Shown piece after piece: positions 15,243 through 29,063 of a stretch of DNA of 50,600 nt. Location: contig JAPLTN010000081.1 in NCBI GenBank assembly GCA_026398135.1, forward strand, positions 1-50,600, written 5' to 3'. Both the position numbers and the translations under genes were made by a program. The notes beneath the pieces were generated by a model. That model ran no database searches and was not told the origin of the DNA. It saw nothing but the letters and a program-made list of their open reading frames with translations. This DNA comes from Verrucomicrobiota bacterium. Lineage in GTDB: Bacteria > Verrucomicrobiota > Verrucomicrobiia > Opitutales > Opitutaceae. Within the stretch, counting starts at the first letter, position 1. Each line of letters opens with the position of its first letter.

Positions 15243-15283
15243 TCACTTGGGATTCATCGCGTTCTACGCATCTTTTTCTACGA

Positions 15284-15316
15284 GACAGGCCGTGCATCCG
15301 CGCGGCCTGTCTTTTG
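15284..15316 (+). terminator. Intrinsic terminator/attenuator between rplL and rpoB
   Basis: An 11-bp stem (GACAGGCCGTG, 15284-15294, with CGCGGCCTGTC, 15301-15311, one G-U pair) has a 6-nt loop and is followed by a T-rich stretch beginning TTTT. Attenuation here would lower rpoBC expression relative to the L10/L12 genes, as known in other bacteria. Confidence 0.8.
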
Positions 15317-15447
15317 CCTTTTCTTTTGCTTCGTTCTTTTTCGATTCCGCCGCGCCCTCGGGCCCGGCGTTAGTTTGATGGTTGCACCGGTAATTTTGCC
15401 GCGCGCCGCCCCCGCATTTTTTTCATCCCTCCCAACCGGAAATCTCC

Positions 15448-19344
<3,897 letters not shown>

Positions 19345-19368
19345 ATCTTAATCACCAGGGAATAATAC

Positions 19369-22300
19369 ATGAGCATCCTACCCAATGAAGTCGCCGCTGG
19401 CGCACGCGAAGAAGTTCGCTCCGCCTTTGGTCTCGACGAGAATCCCTTCGACTGCGTTTCCATCACCGTCGCTTCCCCCGAGACCATCCGTAACTGGTCC
19501 CGTGGCGAGGTGAAGAACCCGGAGACGATCAACTACCGAACCTTCAAACCCGAGCCAGGTGGTCTTTTCTGCCAAAAGATTTTCGGGCCGGTCCGTGATT
19601 ACGAGTGCGCTTGCGGTAAGTATAAGCGCATCAAGTATAAGGACGTTATCTGCGACCGTTGCGGCGTCGAAGTGACGGTTGCCCGCGTGCGCCGCGAGCG
19701 CATGGGCCACATCGAGTTGGCCGTGCCGGTTACCCATATCTGGTTCCTTAAGAGCATGCCCAGCCGCCTTGGCCTGCTCTTGGACATGACCGCCCGCTCC
19801 TTGGAGCGCGTCATTTACTACGAAAACTACATGGTGATCGACCCGGGCAAGACCCCGCTCGAACACAAACAACTCCTCACCGACACCGAGTACCGCCAGG
19901 CGCTCGACGAATACGGTGATGATTCCTTCGTCGCCAAGATGGGTGCCGAAGCCCTGCGCGAGTGCCTGAAGCTCATGGACATGGATGCTACCGTGGCCGA
20001 GCTGCAGGAGAACATGCGCGCCACCAAGTCGAAGCAGATCAAGAAGAAGCTCTCGAAGCGTCTCAAGGTCATCCAAGGCTTCATCAACTCCAAGTCCCGT
20101 CCCGAGTGGATGGTCTTGGAGGTGTTGCCGGTCATCCCGCCCGACCTCCGCCCCCTCGTTCCCCTCGAAGGCGGCCGTTTCGCCACCTCCGATCTGAACG
20201 ATCTCTATCGGCGCGTCATCAATCGCAACAATCGTTTGCGCAACTTGATGAACCTCAAGACGCCCGACGTCATCATCAACAACGAGAAGCGCATGCTTCA
20301 GGAATCGGTGGACGCCCTCTTTGACAACGGCCGCCACGGCCGCCCTGTCACCGGCGCCGGCAATCGCCCTCTAAAGTCCTTGTCCGACATGCTCAAGGGC
20401 AAACAAGGCCGTTTCCGCCAAAACTTGCTCGGCAAGCGCGTGGACTACTCCGGTCGTTCTGTGATCGTCATCGGTCCTGAGCTCAAGCTCAGCCAATGCG
20501 GCCTGCCCAAGAAGATGGCCCTCGTCCTCTTCGAACCCTTCATCATCCGCCGCCTCAAAGAGCTCGGCTTCGTGCACACCGTTCGCGGCGCGCGCAAGAT
20601 GATTGAGAAGAAGTCCCCCGAGGTTTGGGACATCCTGGAGGAAGTCACCAAGGGCCACCCGGTTCTCCTGAACCGCGCCCCTACGCTTCACCGTCTCTCG
20701 ATCCAAGCCTTCGAACCGGTGCTCATCGAGGGCGAAGCCATTCGCGTTCACCCCTTGGTGTGTACCGCTTACAACGCCGACTTCGACGGCGACCAGATGG
20801 CTGTCCACGTCCCCCTCTCCCTAGAGGCCGTGATGGAGTGCAAACTCCTCATGATGGCGACCAGCAACATCTTCTCGCCTTCCTCAGGTAAGGTCATCTT
20901 GACCCCCTCGCAGGACATCGTTCTCGGCGCTTACTACCTCACCATCGAGCCCCGCAAGAAGGCTGCACCCGACGTGCATGTTCCCCTCCTTTCCGGTCTC
21001 CACGAGGTGCTCTACGTCAAGGCGGACGGCGCACTCAAGTTCCACGATTGGATCGACGTACCCAACCCCGACTTCGGGCGCGACACCGTTTACGGCAACA
21101 AGGAAAAGCGCATCCTGCGCACCACCGTTGGCCGCGTGATCTTCAACCAAATCTGGCCCGAAGGTCTCGGTTTCGTGAATTTCCCTGTGCCCAAGGGCAA
21201 GCTCGGCGACATCATCCTCGCGACCACCAAGGTCACGACCGATGTCATCGTGGTTGAGACGCTCGATAAGCTCAAGGAGCTCGGTTTCCAGACCGCCATG
21301 CAGGCCGGTATCTCCATCGGTATCGACGACATGATCATCCCCGAGTCCAAAAAGGATATCGTGAAGGAAGCTCGCGGTCGCATCACCGAGGTCGAAGCCC
21401 AGTTCTCCAAGGGTATCATCACCGATGGCGAACGTTACAACAAGGTCATCGATATCTGGACCGGCGTAACCGACAAGATCGCCAAGGAAGTATTCGCCAA
21501 GCTCGAGACCAACGACGGCAAACCCGAGGTTAACCCGGTGTTCGTCATGATGGACTCCGGTGCGCGTGGTAACAAGCAGCAGGTCCGCCAGCTGTGCGGC
21601 GCCCGCGGTCTTATGGCCAAGCCCTCCGGCGAAATCATCGAACGCCCCATTCTCTCGTCCTTCCGCGAAGGTCTCACCGTTCTCGAATACTTCATCTCGA
21701 CCCACGGTGCCCGCAAGGGTCTCGCCGACACCGCCCTCAAGACCGCCGACGCCGGTTACCTCACCCGTAAACTGTGCGACGTCGCCATGGATGTGGTTAT
21801 CGCCGAAGAAGATTCCGGTGCGCGCGATGGCATCTGGAAGAAGGCCATCGTGGAAGGTGACGACGAAATCGTTTCCCTGCGCGACCGTATTGTCGGTCGT
21901 TTCAGCTCGGACGATGTCGTCAACCCGCTCGATCCTTCCCAGGTTTTGGTCGGCTCCGGTGAACTTATCAGCGAAGAAATCGCCACAACGATTGTGGAAG
22001 CTGGCGTGGAGCGTATCAAGATCATGTCGCCTCTCAGCTCGACCAGCCCGCTCGGCATCGACGCCAAGTGCTACGGCATCAATCCCGCCACCAACAAGGT
22101 TGCGAAAGTCGGTGACTCGGTTGGCATTATCGCCGCCCAGTCGATCGGCGAGCCCGGCACGCAGCTCACCATGCGTACGTTTCACATCGGTGGCGTCGCT
22201 TCCGGCGGTTTCAAGACTCCCGAAGTTCGCGTCCGCGTGGGCGGGAAGATCAAATACAAGGGCCTCCGCCTCGTGGAAGTCGCCGAGGGCGCGTCCATTG

Positions 22301-23502
22301 TTCTCAATAAGACTGGTTCCATCCAGATCTTGGACAACGAAGACCGCGAACTTGAGACCTACAACATCGTGGTCGGCTCCGTGTTGCCTGTAGGCGACGG
22401 CGAGCAGATCAAGAAGGGCGAAATTCTCGCCCAGTGGGATCCTTACAACGTTCCCGTGCTCTCCGAAAAGGGGGGGACGCTCGCGTTTAAGGATATGATC
22501 ACCGGCGTCACCGTTAAGCGCGAGCTCGACGAAGCCACCGGACGCATCGCCATCGTGGTTATCGAGCACAAGGAAGACCTCAATCCTCAGATCGAAATCC
22601 GCGACGGCGCCAACAAAGCCATCGCCGCCTACTCGATTCCCGTCGGTGCCCAGATCGTGGTGAACGAAGGCGACGACATCCAACCCGGTGCGCTCTTGGC
22701 CAAGACTCCCCGTCAGGCTTCCAAGACCAAGGACATCACCGGTGGTCTCCCTCGCGTGGCCGAGCTCTTCGAAGCTCGCCGTCCGAAGGATGCCGCCGAG
22801 ATGGCCCGCATCGAAGGCATCGTGTCCTTCGAGGGAACCCTGCGCGGCAAGCGGAAGCTCGTCGTCCGCAACCCCGATACCGCCCAGGAAGAGGAGCATC
22901 TCATCCCCGCCGGCAAACACATCATCGTCCAGCCGGGCGATCTCGTTACCAAAGGTCAGCATCTTACGGAAGGCTCCGCCGATCCGCATGAGATTCTGGA
23001 GATCCTAGGGCCTGCCGCGCTCTACGAGTTCCTCATCGGCCAGGTGCAGGAGGTGTACCGTCTGCAAGGTGTGACGATCAACGATAAGCATATCGAGATC
23101 ATCATCCGCCAGATGCTCCGCAAGGTTCGTATCACCGATCCAGGTGACAGCGAATACTTCTGGGGCGAGCAGGTGGACCGCACCACCTTCCTCTTCGAGA
23201 ACCGTCGCATCGAGGAGGCCGGCGGCAAGCCCGCCGAGGCCGAGCCCATCCTGCTCGGTATTACCAAGGCCTCGCTCGAGACCGAAAGCTTCATCTCGGC
23301 CGCGAGCTTCCAAGAGACGACCCGCGTCCTCACCGACGCCTCGACCTTGGGCAAGATCGACAATCTCCGCGGCTTCAAGGAGAACGTCATCATGGGCCAT
23401 CTCATCCCCGCCGGCACCGGTTTGCCCACCTACAAAAAGGTGCGCATCAGTCTTCCCTTCGGGGCCGAGGCTGAAGAGACCGTCGCGGTCGAGGCGAGCT
23501 AA
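19369..23502 (+). CDS. rpoC: RNA polymerase beta' subunit, with an altered second zinc site
   Basis: The 1377-residue catalytic subunit has an intact first zinc site (ECACGKYKR...ICDRCGVEV, about residues 82-107), the absolutely conserved NADFDGD with the Mg-binding aspartates near residue 467, and the trigger-loop region [19 protein letters not shown]. The second zinc site, normally four cysteines, is mostly lost. The positions equivalent to E. coli C814, C888 and C895 are Ser816, Ser891 and Asp898; only Cys901 remains. The fold around these positions aligns without gaps, so this is substitution and not a reading error. A strong terminator follows. Confidence 0.99.
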   Translation: MSILPNEVAAGAREEVRSAFGLDENPFDCVSITVASPETIRNWSRGEVKNPETINYRTFKPEPGGLFCQKIFGPVRDYECACGKYKRIKYKDVICDRCGVEVTVARVRRERMGHIELAVPVTHIWFLKSMPSRLGLLLDMTARSLERVIYYENYMVIDPGKTPLEHKQLLTDTEYRQALDEYGDDSFVAKMGAEALRECLKLMDMDATVAELQENMRATKSKQIKKKLSKRLKVIQGFINSKSRPEWMVLEVLPVIPPDLRPLVPLEGGRFATSDLNDLYRRVINRNNRLRNLMNLKTPDVIINNEKRMLQESVDALFDNGRHGRPVTGAGNRPLKSLSDMLKGKQGRFRQNLLGKRVDYSGRSVIVIGPELKLSQCGLPKKMALVLFEPFIIRRLKELGFVHTVRGARKMIEKKSPEVWDILEEVTKGHPVLLNRAPTLHRLSIQAFEPVLIEGEAIRVHPLVCTAYNADFDGDQMAVHVPLSLEAVMECKLLMMATSNIFSPSSGKVILTPSQDIVLGAYYLTIEPRKKAAPDVHVPLLSGLHEVLYVKADGALKFHDWIDVPNPDFGRDTVYGNKEKRILRTTVGRVIFNQIWPEGLGFVNFPVPKGKLGDIILATTKVTTDVIVVETLDKLKELGFQTAMQAGISIGIDDMIIPESKKDIVKEARGRITEVEAQFSKGIITDGERYNKVIDIWTGVTDKIAKEVFAKLETNDGKPEVNPVFVMMDSGARGNKQQVRQLCGARGLMAKPSGEIIERPILSSFREGLTVLEYFISTHGARKGLADTALKTADAGYLTRKLCDVAMDVVIAEEDSGARDGIWKKAIVEGDDEIVSLRDRIVGRFSSDDVVNPLDPSQVLVGSGELISEEIATTIVEAGVERIKIMSPLSSTSPLGIDAKCYGINPATNKVAKVGDSVGIIAAQSIGEPGTQLTMRTFHIGGVASGGFKTPEVRVRVGGKIKYKGLRLVEVAEGASIVLNKTGSIQILDNEDRELETYNIVVGSVLPVGDGEQIKKGEILAQWDPYNVPVLSEKGGTLAFKDMITGVTVKRELDEATGRIAIVVIEHKEDLNPQIEIRDGANKAIAAYSIPVGAQIVVNEGDDIQPGALLAKTPRQASKTKDITGGLPRVAELFEARRPKDAAEMARIEGIVSFEGTLRGKRKLVVRNPDTAQEEEHLIPAGKHIIVQPGDLVTKGQHLTEGSADPHEILEILGPAALYEFLIGQVQEVYRLQGVTINDKHIEIIIRQMLRKVRITDPGDSEYFWGEQVDRTTFLFENRRIEEAGGKPAEAEPILLGITKASLETESFISAASFQETTRVLTDASTLGKIDNLRGFKENVIMGHLIPAGTGLPTYKKVRISLPFGAEAEETVAVEAS

Positions 23503-23523
23503 GCTCGTTCCCAACCAATCGCG

Positions 23524-23554
23524 AAAGGCCGCCCCTCAACGGGCGGCCTTTTTT
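23524..23554 (+). terminator. Intrinsic terminator after rpoC
   Basis: AAAGGCCGCCC (23524-23534) and GGGCGGCCTTT (23541-23551) form a perfect 11-bp stem with loop CTCAAC, running into six T. This ends the rplKAJL-rpoBC transcription unit. Confidence 0.92.
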
Positions 23555-23752
23555 AGCGTTCCAAAGGTCAATGACTCACTTGTAAGCTTAAGCTGAATAC
23601 GAAATTCACCTCTGAAAAGCAGCCTTTTTTAGGTGTGAGTCAAATATCGCTTGCCTTGCGTCTGCGTCCACTGATTGGATAACCAATTCATCGAAACTTC
23701 CCGCCGGCTCTCTCATCCGGCTGTAGTATCGAACCCTCAAATACCACTGCCT

Positions 23753-23782
23753 TTGGCCTCTGGCGAAAGGTGGCCGGATAAA
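23753..23782 (+). promoter_or_regulatory. Weak promoter candidate for the rpsL unit
   Basis: TTGGCC (23753-23758) and GATAAA (23777-23782) are 18 bp apart and each match four of six consensus bases. A start a few bases downstream would put the long hairpin at the very 5' end of the transcript. The match is weak. Confidence 0.25.
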
Positions 23783-23785
23783 ATT

Positions 23786-23831
23786 TGCGATTCTAGGAAA
23801 TTTCGCTTGCACCGAATTTCTCAGAATCGCA
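23786..23831 (+). promoter_or_regulatory. Long hairpin in the rpsL leader
   Basis: TGCGATTCT (23786-23794) pairs perfectly with AGAATCGCA (23823-23831). The stem extends inward by about five more pairs (AGGAA with TTTCT) past one bulged C. It ends 42 bp before the rpsL ATG, has no T-run, and is a good candidate for an mRNA autoregulatory structure of the str operon. Confidence 0.5.
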
Positions 23832-23873
23832 GGTTTGTCGTCTTTTCCCTATTTCCCAGCGTTTTTAATCGTC

Positions 23874-24257
23874 ATGCCTACCATCAATCAACTCGTGCGC
23901 AAAGGCCGTCGCCAGGTGCGCGCCAAGTCCAAGTCCCCCGCCCTGGACAACAATCCGTTCCGCCGTGGCGTCTGCGTGCAGGTCATGACCCGCACCCCCA
24001 AGAAGCCCAATTCCGCCATCCGTAAGGTCGCCAAGGTGCGCCTCACGAACGGCAATGAGGTTATCTCCTACATTCCCGATGAAGGCCATAACCTTCAAGA
24101 GCACTCAATCGTCCTCGTGCGCGGCGGCCGCGTGAAGGACTTGCCTGGTGTTCGTTACCACATCGTTCGCGGCACTTTGGACGCCACCGGCGTCGAAAAG
24201 CGTCGTCGCTCCCGCTCCAAGTACGGCGTTAAGCGCCCCAAGGCAGCCAAGAAGTAA
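23874..24257 (+). CDS. rpsL: Ribosomal protein S12
   Basis: The 127-residue decoding-centre protein begins [20 protein letters not shown]. It has [16 protein letters not shown] (the Lys at the position changed in streptomycin resistance is present) and [19 protein letters not shown], the loop carrying the methylthiolated Asp in other bacteria. I use the ATG at 23874; an upstream in-frame start adds 13 residues not found in S12. Confidence 0.98.
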   Translation: MPTINQLVRKGRRQVRAKSKSPALDNNPFRRGVCVQVMTRTPKKPNSAIRKVAKVRLTNGNEVISYIPDEGHNLQEHSIVLVRGGRVKDLPGVRYHIVRGTLDATGVEKRRRSRSKYGVKRPKAAKK

Positions 24258-24293
24258 CTCGTTCCTCACCATAGCCCTTAAGCACTTTAAAAA

Positions 24294-24767
24294 ATGTCAC
24301 GCCGTCACCGCGCCACTAAGCGTCAGGCCACCCCCGATTCCCGCTACAGCAGCGTCCTTGTTGCCCACTTGGTCAACGTGGTCATGCAGTCGGGCAAAAA
24401 GAATCTCGCTGAACGTATCGTTTACGGTGCTTTCGAGAAAGTCTCCGAGAAGCTGCAAAAGGGCGACCCCGTTGATCTCTTGATCGGTGCTTTGGAAAAC
24501 GCCCGCCCCCGCCTCGAAGTGAAGAGCCGCCGCGTCGGTGGTGCCACTTATCAGGTTCCAATCGAAATTTCCTACGAGCGCCAAGAGTCCCTCGCGCTTC
24601 GCTGGATCGTGACTGCTGCCGCCGGCCGTAAGGGTCTGCCGATGAAGGACGCCCTCGCCGCTGAAATCGTCGATGCCTATAACAACACCGGCAACGTGGT
24701 GAAGAAGAAGGAAGATACCCACAAGATGGCCCAGGCCAATCGCGCCTTTGCTCACCTTCGCTGGTAA
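24294..24767 (+). CDS. rpsG: Ribosomal protein S7
   Basis: The 157-residue primary binding protein of the 30S head has the N-terminal [11 protein letters not shown], then [19 protein letters not shown] and the beta-hairpin [14 protein letters not shown] (near 79-92). The C-terminus is [20 protein letters not shown]. It lies 36 bp after rpsL and 38 bp before fusA. Confidence 0.98.
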   Translation: MSRRHRATKRQATPDSRYSSVLVAHLVNVVMQSGKKNLAERIVYGAFEKVSEKLQKGDPVDLLIGALENARPRLEVKSRRVGGATYQVPIEISYERQESLALRWIVTAAAGRKGLPMKDALAAEIVDAYNNTGNVVKKKEDTHKMAQANRAFAHLRW

Positions 24768-24805
24768 TCTCTGACCGCACCTGCTCTCCCTCGACTCCCG
24801 CGACT

Positions 24806-26992
24806 ATGTCCGACGAATCTCCAGTAATCACCATCGTTACCGATAAGGCGAAAATCTCGCCCGCCAACTCCAAGGATCGTCCGTTTCCCTTGGAATGGAC
24901 GCGTAACATCGGCATCGCCGCTCACATCGACGCCGGCAAGACGACCACCTCCGAGCGCATTCTCTTTTATTCCGGTGCCGTCCATAAGATGGGTGAAGTG
25001 CATGAAGGCACCGCCGTCACCGACTGGATGGAGCAGGAGCGCGAGCGTGGTATCACGATCACCGCTGCCGCCATTTCTTGTGCCTGGAACGCTTCCTGTG
25101 GTCCATGGAAGGGTATCAAGCAGCGCATCAACATCATCGACACTCCCGGACACGTTGACTTTACCGCCGAGGTCGAACGCTCCATGCGTGTTCTCGACGG
25201 TGCCGTTGCCGTATTCTGCGCCGTAGCCGGAGTCCAGCCCCAGTCCGAAACCGTTTGGCGCCAAGCCAATAAGTATGGCGTTCCCCGCGTTGCTTTCATC
25301 AACAAGATGGACCGCACCGGCGCTAATTTCTTCCGCGCCATCGACGAGATGCGCGAGAAGCTAAAGGCCAACGCCCACCCGCTCTTTATTCCTATCGGTA
25401 ACGAAGAGAACTTCGTTGGCGTGGTCGATCTGGTCCAAGAGATCGCCTACATGTTCGAGGATCCCCTCAACATGGATCTCGATCCCAAACAGCATCCGAT
25501 TCCCGAAAACCTGGTCGCCCAGACCAAGGAATACCGCGAGAAGCTGATCGAGGCCGTTTCCGACTTCGATGATGTCTTGGCCGAACGCTATTTGAACGGC
25601 GAAACCATCTTAGCTCCCGAGCTCATGGTGGCCGTGCGTAAAGCCACGGTTTCGATGAAGTTCACCGGTGTTATTCCCGGTTCGGCTTTCAAGAAAAAGG
25701 GCGTGCAGCGTCTCTTGGATTGCGTCGTCAACTACCTGCCTTGCCCGCTCGACCTGCCTCCCATGATGGGGCATAACAGCGATGGCGAACTCGTTGGCAT
25801 CAAGCCTGATGACAAAGCCAAGCTCGCCGGTCTCGCGTTCAAACTTTGGACCGACCCGTTCGTCGGCAAGCTCGTTTTTTTCCGCGTTTACACCGGTGCC
25901 TTGCACAAGGGCACCCCGGTTTACAATCCCCGCACTCGTCGCTCGGAGCGCGTTTCCCGTCTCGTGCTCATGCGCGCCATGGACCGCGAAGAGATCGACA
26001 TCGCTTACTCTGGCGACATCTGCGCCATGGTGGGCGTTAAGGAGGTCATCACCGGTGACACGCTCTGCCATGAGGATGCCGACATCCGCCTCGAGCCGCC
26101 TTCCTTCCCCGAGCCTGTTATCTCGATGTCCATCGAGCCAAACAGCAAGGCTGACCAAGAGAAGCTCGGTATGGCGCTGCAGCGTTTAGTTGCCGAAGAT
26201 CCTACTCTCCGCGTTAAGACGGATCAAGACACCGGCCAGACGATTCTCTCCGGCATGGGCGAGCTTCACCTCGAAATCATCGTCGATCGCATGAAGCGTG
26301 AGTTCAAGGTCGAGGCGACCTCCGGTAAGCCCCAAATCGCTTATCGCGAAACCATCACCATGTCCGCTGAGGGCGAAGGCAAATTCGTCCGTCAGTCCGG
26401 TGGTAAGGGTCAATACGGCCACGTCGTCGTCACCATCGAGCCCAACGAAAAAGGCAAGGGCATCGAAGTTATCAACGAGACGGTCGGTGGTTCCATTCCT
26501 AAGGAATTTATCAAGCCTTCCACCGATGGCATCAACGAAGCCGCCAACAACGGCGTCGTCGCCGGCTTCCCGGTCGTTGACGCGATTGTTCGCATCAAGG
26601 ACGGTTCCTTCCACGAGGTCGACTCGTCAGAAATGGCCTTCAAGATGGCGGGTATCTTCGCGTTCAAGGACGCCATGAAGAATGCCAAGCCCATCTTGCT
26701 CGAACCCATCATGGGTGTCGAAGTGACCACTCCGGAAGAGTATCAAGGCGACTTGATTGGCGACGTAAATCGTCGTCGCGGCACCATCCAAGGCATGGAA
26801 AACAAGAACGGCGCTTGTATCATCAGCGCGGCCGTTCCTCTGGAAAACCTTTTCGGCTACGTGACGGACATCCGCTCGCTCTCCAAGGGCCGCGCCTCCG
26901 CCTCGATTACGCCATCTCATTTCGAGCAGGTTCCTAACCAGCTTCTCGCTAAGATTGTGGAGACCAACGCCAAGGGTCCCGCTCGTACCTAA
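24806..26992 (+). CDS. fusA: Elongation factor G
   Basis: The translocation GTPase has 728 residues. It carries G1 [19 protein letters not shown] (about 38-56), the switch region [17 protein letters not shown]3 DTPGHVDF and G4 NKMD, and the domain IV/V motifs [19 protein letters not shown] and SPSH-type [10 protein letters not shown]. An N-terminal extension of about 20 residues precedes the usual RNIGI start. The G domain has a small insertion in [20 protein letters not shown], seen in a subset of bacterial EF-Gs. Confidence 0.98.
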   Translation: MSDESPVITIVTDKAKISPANSKDRPFPLEWTRNIGIAAHIDAGKTTTSERILFYSGAVHKMGEVHEGTAVTDWMEQERERGITITAAAISCAWNASCGPWKGIKQRINIIDTPGHVDFTAEVERSMRVLDGAVAVFCAVAGVQPQSETVWRQANKYGVPRVAFINKMDRTGANFFRAIDEMREKLKANAHPLFIPIGNEENFVGVVDLVQEIAYMFEDPLNMDLDPKQHPIPENLVAQTKEYREKLIEAVSDFDDVLAERYLNGETILAPELMVAVRKATVSMKFTGVIPGSAFKKKGVQRLLDCVVNYLPCPLDLPPMMGHNSDGELVGIKPDDKAKLAGLAFKLWTDPFVGKLVFFRVYTGALHKGTPVYNPRTRRSERVSRLVLMRAMDREEIDIAYSGDICAMVGVKEVITGDTLCHEDADIRLEPPSFPEPVISMSIEPNSKADQEKLGMALQRLVAEDPTLRVKTDQDTGQTILSGMGELHLEIIVDRMKREFKVEATSGKPQIAYRETITMSAEGEGKFVRQSGGKGQYGHVVVTIEPNEKGKGIEVINETVGGSIPKEFIKPSTDGINEAANNGVVAGFPVVDAIVRIKDGSFHEVDSSEMAFKMAGIFAFKDAMKNAKPILLEPIMGVEVTTPEEYQGDLIGDVNRRRGTIQGMENKNGACIISAAVPLENLFGYVTDIRSLSKGRASASITPSHFEQVPNQLLAKIVETNAKGPART

Positions 26993-27011
26993 ACCTTCGT
27001 TCTTTTCTGCC

Positions 27012-27320
27012 ATGAAAGGCCAAAAAATCCGCATTCGTCTCAAGGGCTATGACTATCGTGTCATCGATCAGTCTGCCTTGGAGATCGTTGAGACCGCGAA
27101 GCGCTCCGGCGCCCGCGTCTCTGGTCCCGTTCCGCTCCCGACTCACATCGAGAAGCTGACCGTCAACCGTTCCCCGCACGTGGACAAGAAGTCCATGGAG
27201 CAGTTCGAGAGCCGCACCCACAAGCGCCTCATCGACATCATCGAGCCCACCGCCCAGACCGTGGACGAGCTGAAGAAGCTCAACCTCCCGTCCGGCGTGG
27301 ACATCACCATCAACGTGTAA
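27012..27320 (+). CDS. rpsJ: Ribosomal protein S10
   Basis: The 102-residue protein begins [19 protein letters not shown] and contains [20 protein letters not shown] (the loop near 38-57) and [13 protein letters not shown]10 also acts as NusE in antitermination. Start codon ATG at 27012 lies 19 bp after the fusA stop, so the str and S10 operons are continuous here. Confidence 0.98.
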   Translation: MKGQKIRIRLKGYDYRVIDQSALEIVETAKRSGARVSGPVPLPTHIEKLTVNRSPHVDKKSMEQFESRTHKRLIDIIEPTAQTVDELKKLNLPSGVDITINV

Positions 27321-27378
27321 GTTACGAGTCGTCGTATACTCACCACCTAGCCTTTTCAGTCCAACAGTTTAGCGCCAT

Positions 27379-27438
27379 CCGGTGACTTTCACCGGAAACG
27401 TTAATGTAGGTCTCACGAAACGGAAACCCTCCACCTAC
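27379..27438 (+). promoter_or_regulatory. Two short hairpins in the rpsJ-rplC spacer
   Basis: CCGGTGA-CTT-TCACCGG (27379-27395) is a perfect 7-bp stem. GTAGGT (27406-27411) and ACCTAC (27433-27438) can form a second 6-bp stem, ending 9 bp before rplC. The 127-bp spacer is long for this cluster and could be a regulatory site for the genes from rplC onward. Function not known. Confidence 0.4.
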
Positions 27439-27447
27439 CGCTTAGCC

Positions 27448-28098
27448 ATGATCAAGACCCTTATAGGTAAAAAGATCGGGATGACGCAGGTCTATGACGC
27501 TCAAAACGTCCTCGTCCCCGTCACCGTAGTCGAAGCCGGACCCAATTCTGTGGTCCAGGTCAAGACCCTCGAAATCGACGGTTACAATGCCGTCCAGCTC
27601 GGCTTCTCGGCCCAAAAAGCCAAGAATGCCTCCAAGGCTGAACTCAACCACGCCAAAAAGGCCGGTCTCGAGTATGCCCCCCGTGTCCTCAGCGAGGTTC
27701 GCCTTGCCGAGACCCCTACCCAGAAGGCTGGTGACGTCGTCACCGTCGAGGCCTTTAAAGAAGGCCAGCTCGTTGATATCACTGGTATCACCAAGGGCAA
27801 AGGCTTCGCGGGTGTGGTTAAACGCTTCCGTGTCGCCGGCGGTCCCGCCACGCACGGTTCGATGTTCCATCGCCGCATCGGCTCGGTCGGCATGCGCCAG
27901 ACCCCCGGCCGCGTGTGGAAGAACCAGGCCATGCCTGGCCACATGGGCCAAGTGAAGCGCACCCTTCAGAACCTCACCGTGGTGAAGATCGTTGCCGACA
28001 AGAATCTCATCCTCGTCAAGGGAGCTATCCCTGGCGCCAACGGCGACGACGTCATCGTCCGCACCGCCATCAAGGGTCAGCCCAAGGGCGCCAAGTAA
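27448..28098 (+). CDS. rplC: Ribosomal protein L3
   Basis: The 216-residue protein begins MIKTLIGKKIGMTQVYD. The long rRNA-probing loop follows: KGKGFAGVVKRF, then GPATHGSMFHRRIGSVGM and GRVWKNQAMPGHMG (about residues 115-165), which reaches the peptidyl-transferase centre. The Gln methylated by PrmB in other bacteria (GxxxGxQ region) is not clearly present. Start ATG at 27448 matches the family; the longer frame includes the leader hairpins. Confidence 0.98.
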   Translation: MIKTLIGKKIGMTQVYDAQNVLVPVTVVEAGPNSVVQVKTLEIDGYNAVQLGFSAQKAKNASKAELNHAKKAGLEYAPRVLSEVRLAETPTQKAGDVVTVEAFKEGQLVDITGITKGKGFAGVVKRFRVAGGPATHGSMFHRRIGSVGMRQTPGRVWKNQAMPGHMGQVKRTLQNLTVVKIVADKNLILVKGAIPGANGDDVIVRTAIKGQPKGAK

Positions 28099-28113
28099 AG
28101 GAGAACGCCACCC

Positions 28114-28749
28114 ATGAAACTCAAAGTTTACAGCGCCGACGGTAAAACCTCCCGCGAGCAAGACTTCGCCGATATTCCTCAATTCGAGGGAGATCGCGGT
28201 GTCCAAGCCCTCAAGGAAGTGATCGTCGCCATCAACGCAAACGCCCGTCTCGGCACCCATTCCACGAAAACCCGTGGCGAAGTGTCCGGCGGCGGCAAAA
28301 AGCCCTGGCGCCAAAAGGGCACCGGACGCGCCCGCGCCGGCTCCATACGCTCCCCCCTGTGGGTCGGCGGTGGTGTCGTCTTCGGCCCCAAGCCCCGCGA
28401 CTACAACAAGAAGATCAACACCCAGGTTAAGTCGCTGGCCTTCTCCCGTGCTCTCTTTGATCGCGCCGTCGCCGGCGAGATCGATGTCATCGAGGCCTGG
28501 AGCGTCGCCCAGCCCAAGACCAAGTTGATCAACGAAGTCATCGGTCGCATCGCGCCTTCCGGCAAGATCTTGATCGTTGACGACACCTTCACCGTCGAGG
28601 CCGCCCAGGCCGCCCGGAATATCGCCCGCGTTTCTCTGCAAGAGGCCGCCAAGCTCAATTCCAAGGATCTCGCGCAATATAAGCGCATCATCGTCAGCAC
28701 CAAGGGTCTCGAAAAGATCATCGCCCGCGTCAATGGAGGTAAGAACTAA
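28114..28749 (+). CDS. rplD: Ribosomal protein L4
   Basis: The 211-residue protein carries the exit-tunnel loop TKTRGEVSGGGKKPWRQKGT then GRARAGSIRSPLWVGGG (about 50-87). The C-terminal alpha/beta domain in other bacteria represses the S10 operon. AAGGAG lies upstream of the start, and the stop overlaps the rplW start as TAATG. Confidence 0.98.
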   Translation: MKLKVYSADGKTSREQDFADIPQFEGDRGVQALKEVIVAINANARLGTHSTKTRGEVSGGGKKPWRQKGTGRARAGSIRSPLWVGGGVVFGPKPRDYNKKINTQVKSLAFSRALFDRAVAGEIDVIEAWSVAQPKTKLINEVIGRIAPSGKILIVDDTFTVEAAQAARNIARVSLQEAAKLNSKDLAQYKRIIVSTKGLEKIIARVNGGKN

Positions 28750-29030
28750 TGAACGCCCTCGCCGTCCTCAAACAAGTCCGTCTCACGGAGAAGGCTAGCG
28801 GCCTCTCCGCCGATCTCGGTCAATATACCTTCGAGGTAGCCACCAAGGCCACCAAGCACCAGATCGCCGCCGCCGTCGAAAAGACCTTCAAGGTCAGCGT
28901 CGTCCGCGTGAACACCCAAACCATCGCGGGCAAGCCCAAGCGCACCCGTTCCGGCCGCCCCACGACCACTTCTGTCATCAAGAAGGCCATCGTGACGCTC
29001 AAGGCCGGTGACAAGATCGAGCTCGTCTGA
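28749..29030 (+). CDS. rplW: Ribosomal protein L23
   Basis: The 93-residue exit-site protein binds trigger factor and SRP. Recognisable segments are VRLTEKASGLSADLGQYTFEV, NTQTIAGKPKRTRSGRPT and KKAIVTLKAGDKIEL. It is translationally coupled to rplD and followed by rplB after 33 bp. Confidence 0.96.
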   Translation: MNALAVLKQVRLTEKASGLSADLGQYTFEVATKATKHQIAAAVEKTFKVSVVRVNTQTIAGKPKRTRSGRPTTTSVIKKAIVTLKAGDKIELV

Positions 29031-29063
29031 GCCTGATCACCACCAACTAAGGAACCACCCAAC

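Larger units (their letters stand above)
23555..23873. other. 319-bp non-coding leader between rpoC and rpsL
   Basis: No plausible gene is seen here. The region contains an 8-bp inverted repeat TGACTCAC (23572-23579) / GTGAGTCA (23635-23642) with smaller nested pairings inside, a short ATTGG/CCAAT palindrome (23674-23687), a possible promoter (23753-23782) and a long hairpin (23786-23831) just before rpsL. It is the only large gap in the core cluster and must hold the promoter of the str-S10 unit. Confidence 0.65.

Noticed and set aside
23606-23812. 68-codon minus-strand frame in the rpoC-rpsL spacer
   Set aside because: It runs through the palindromes, has no homology, and its composition is not protein-like.
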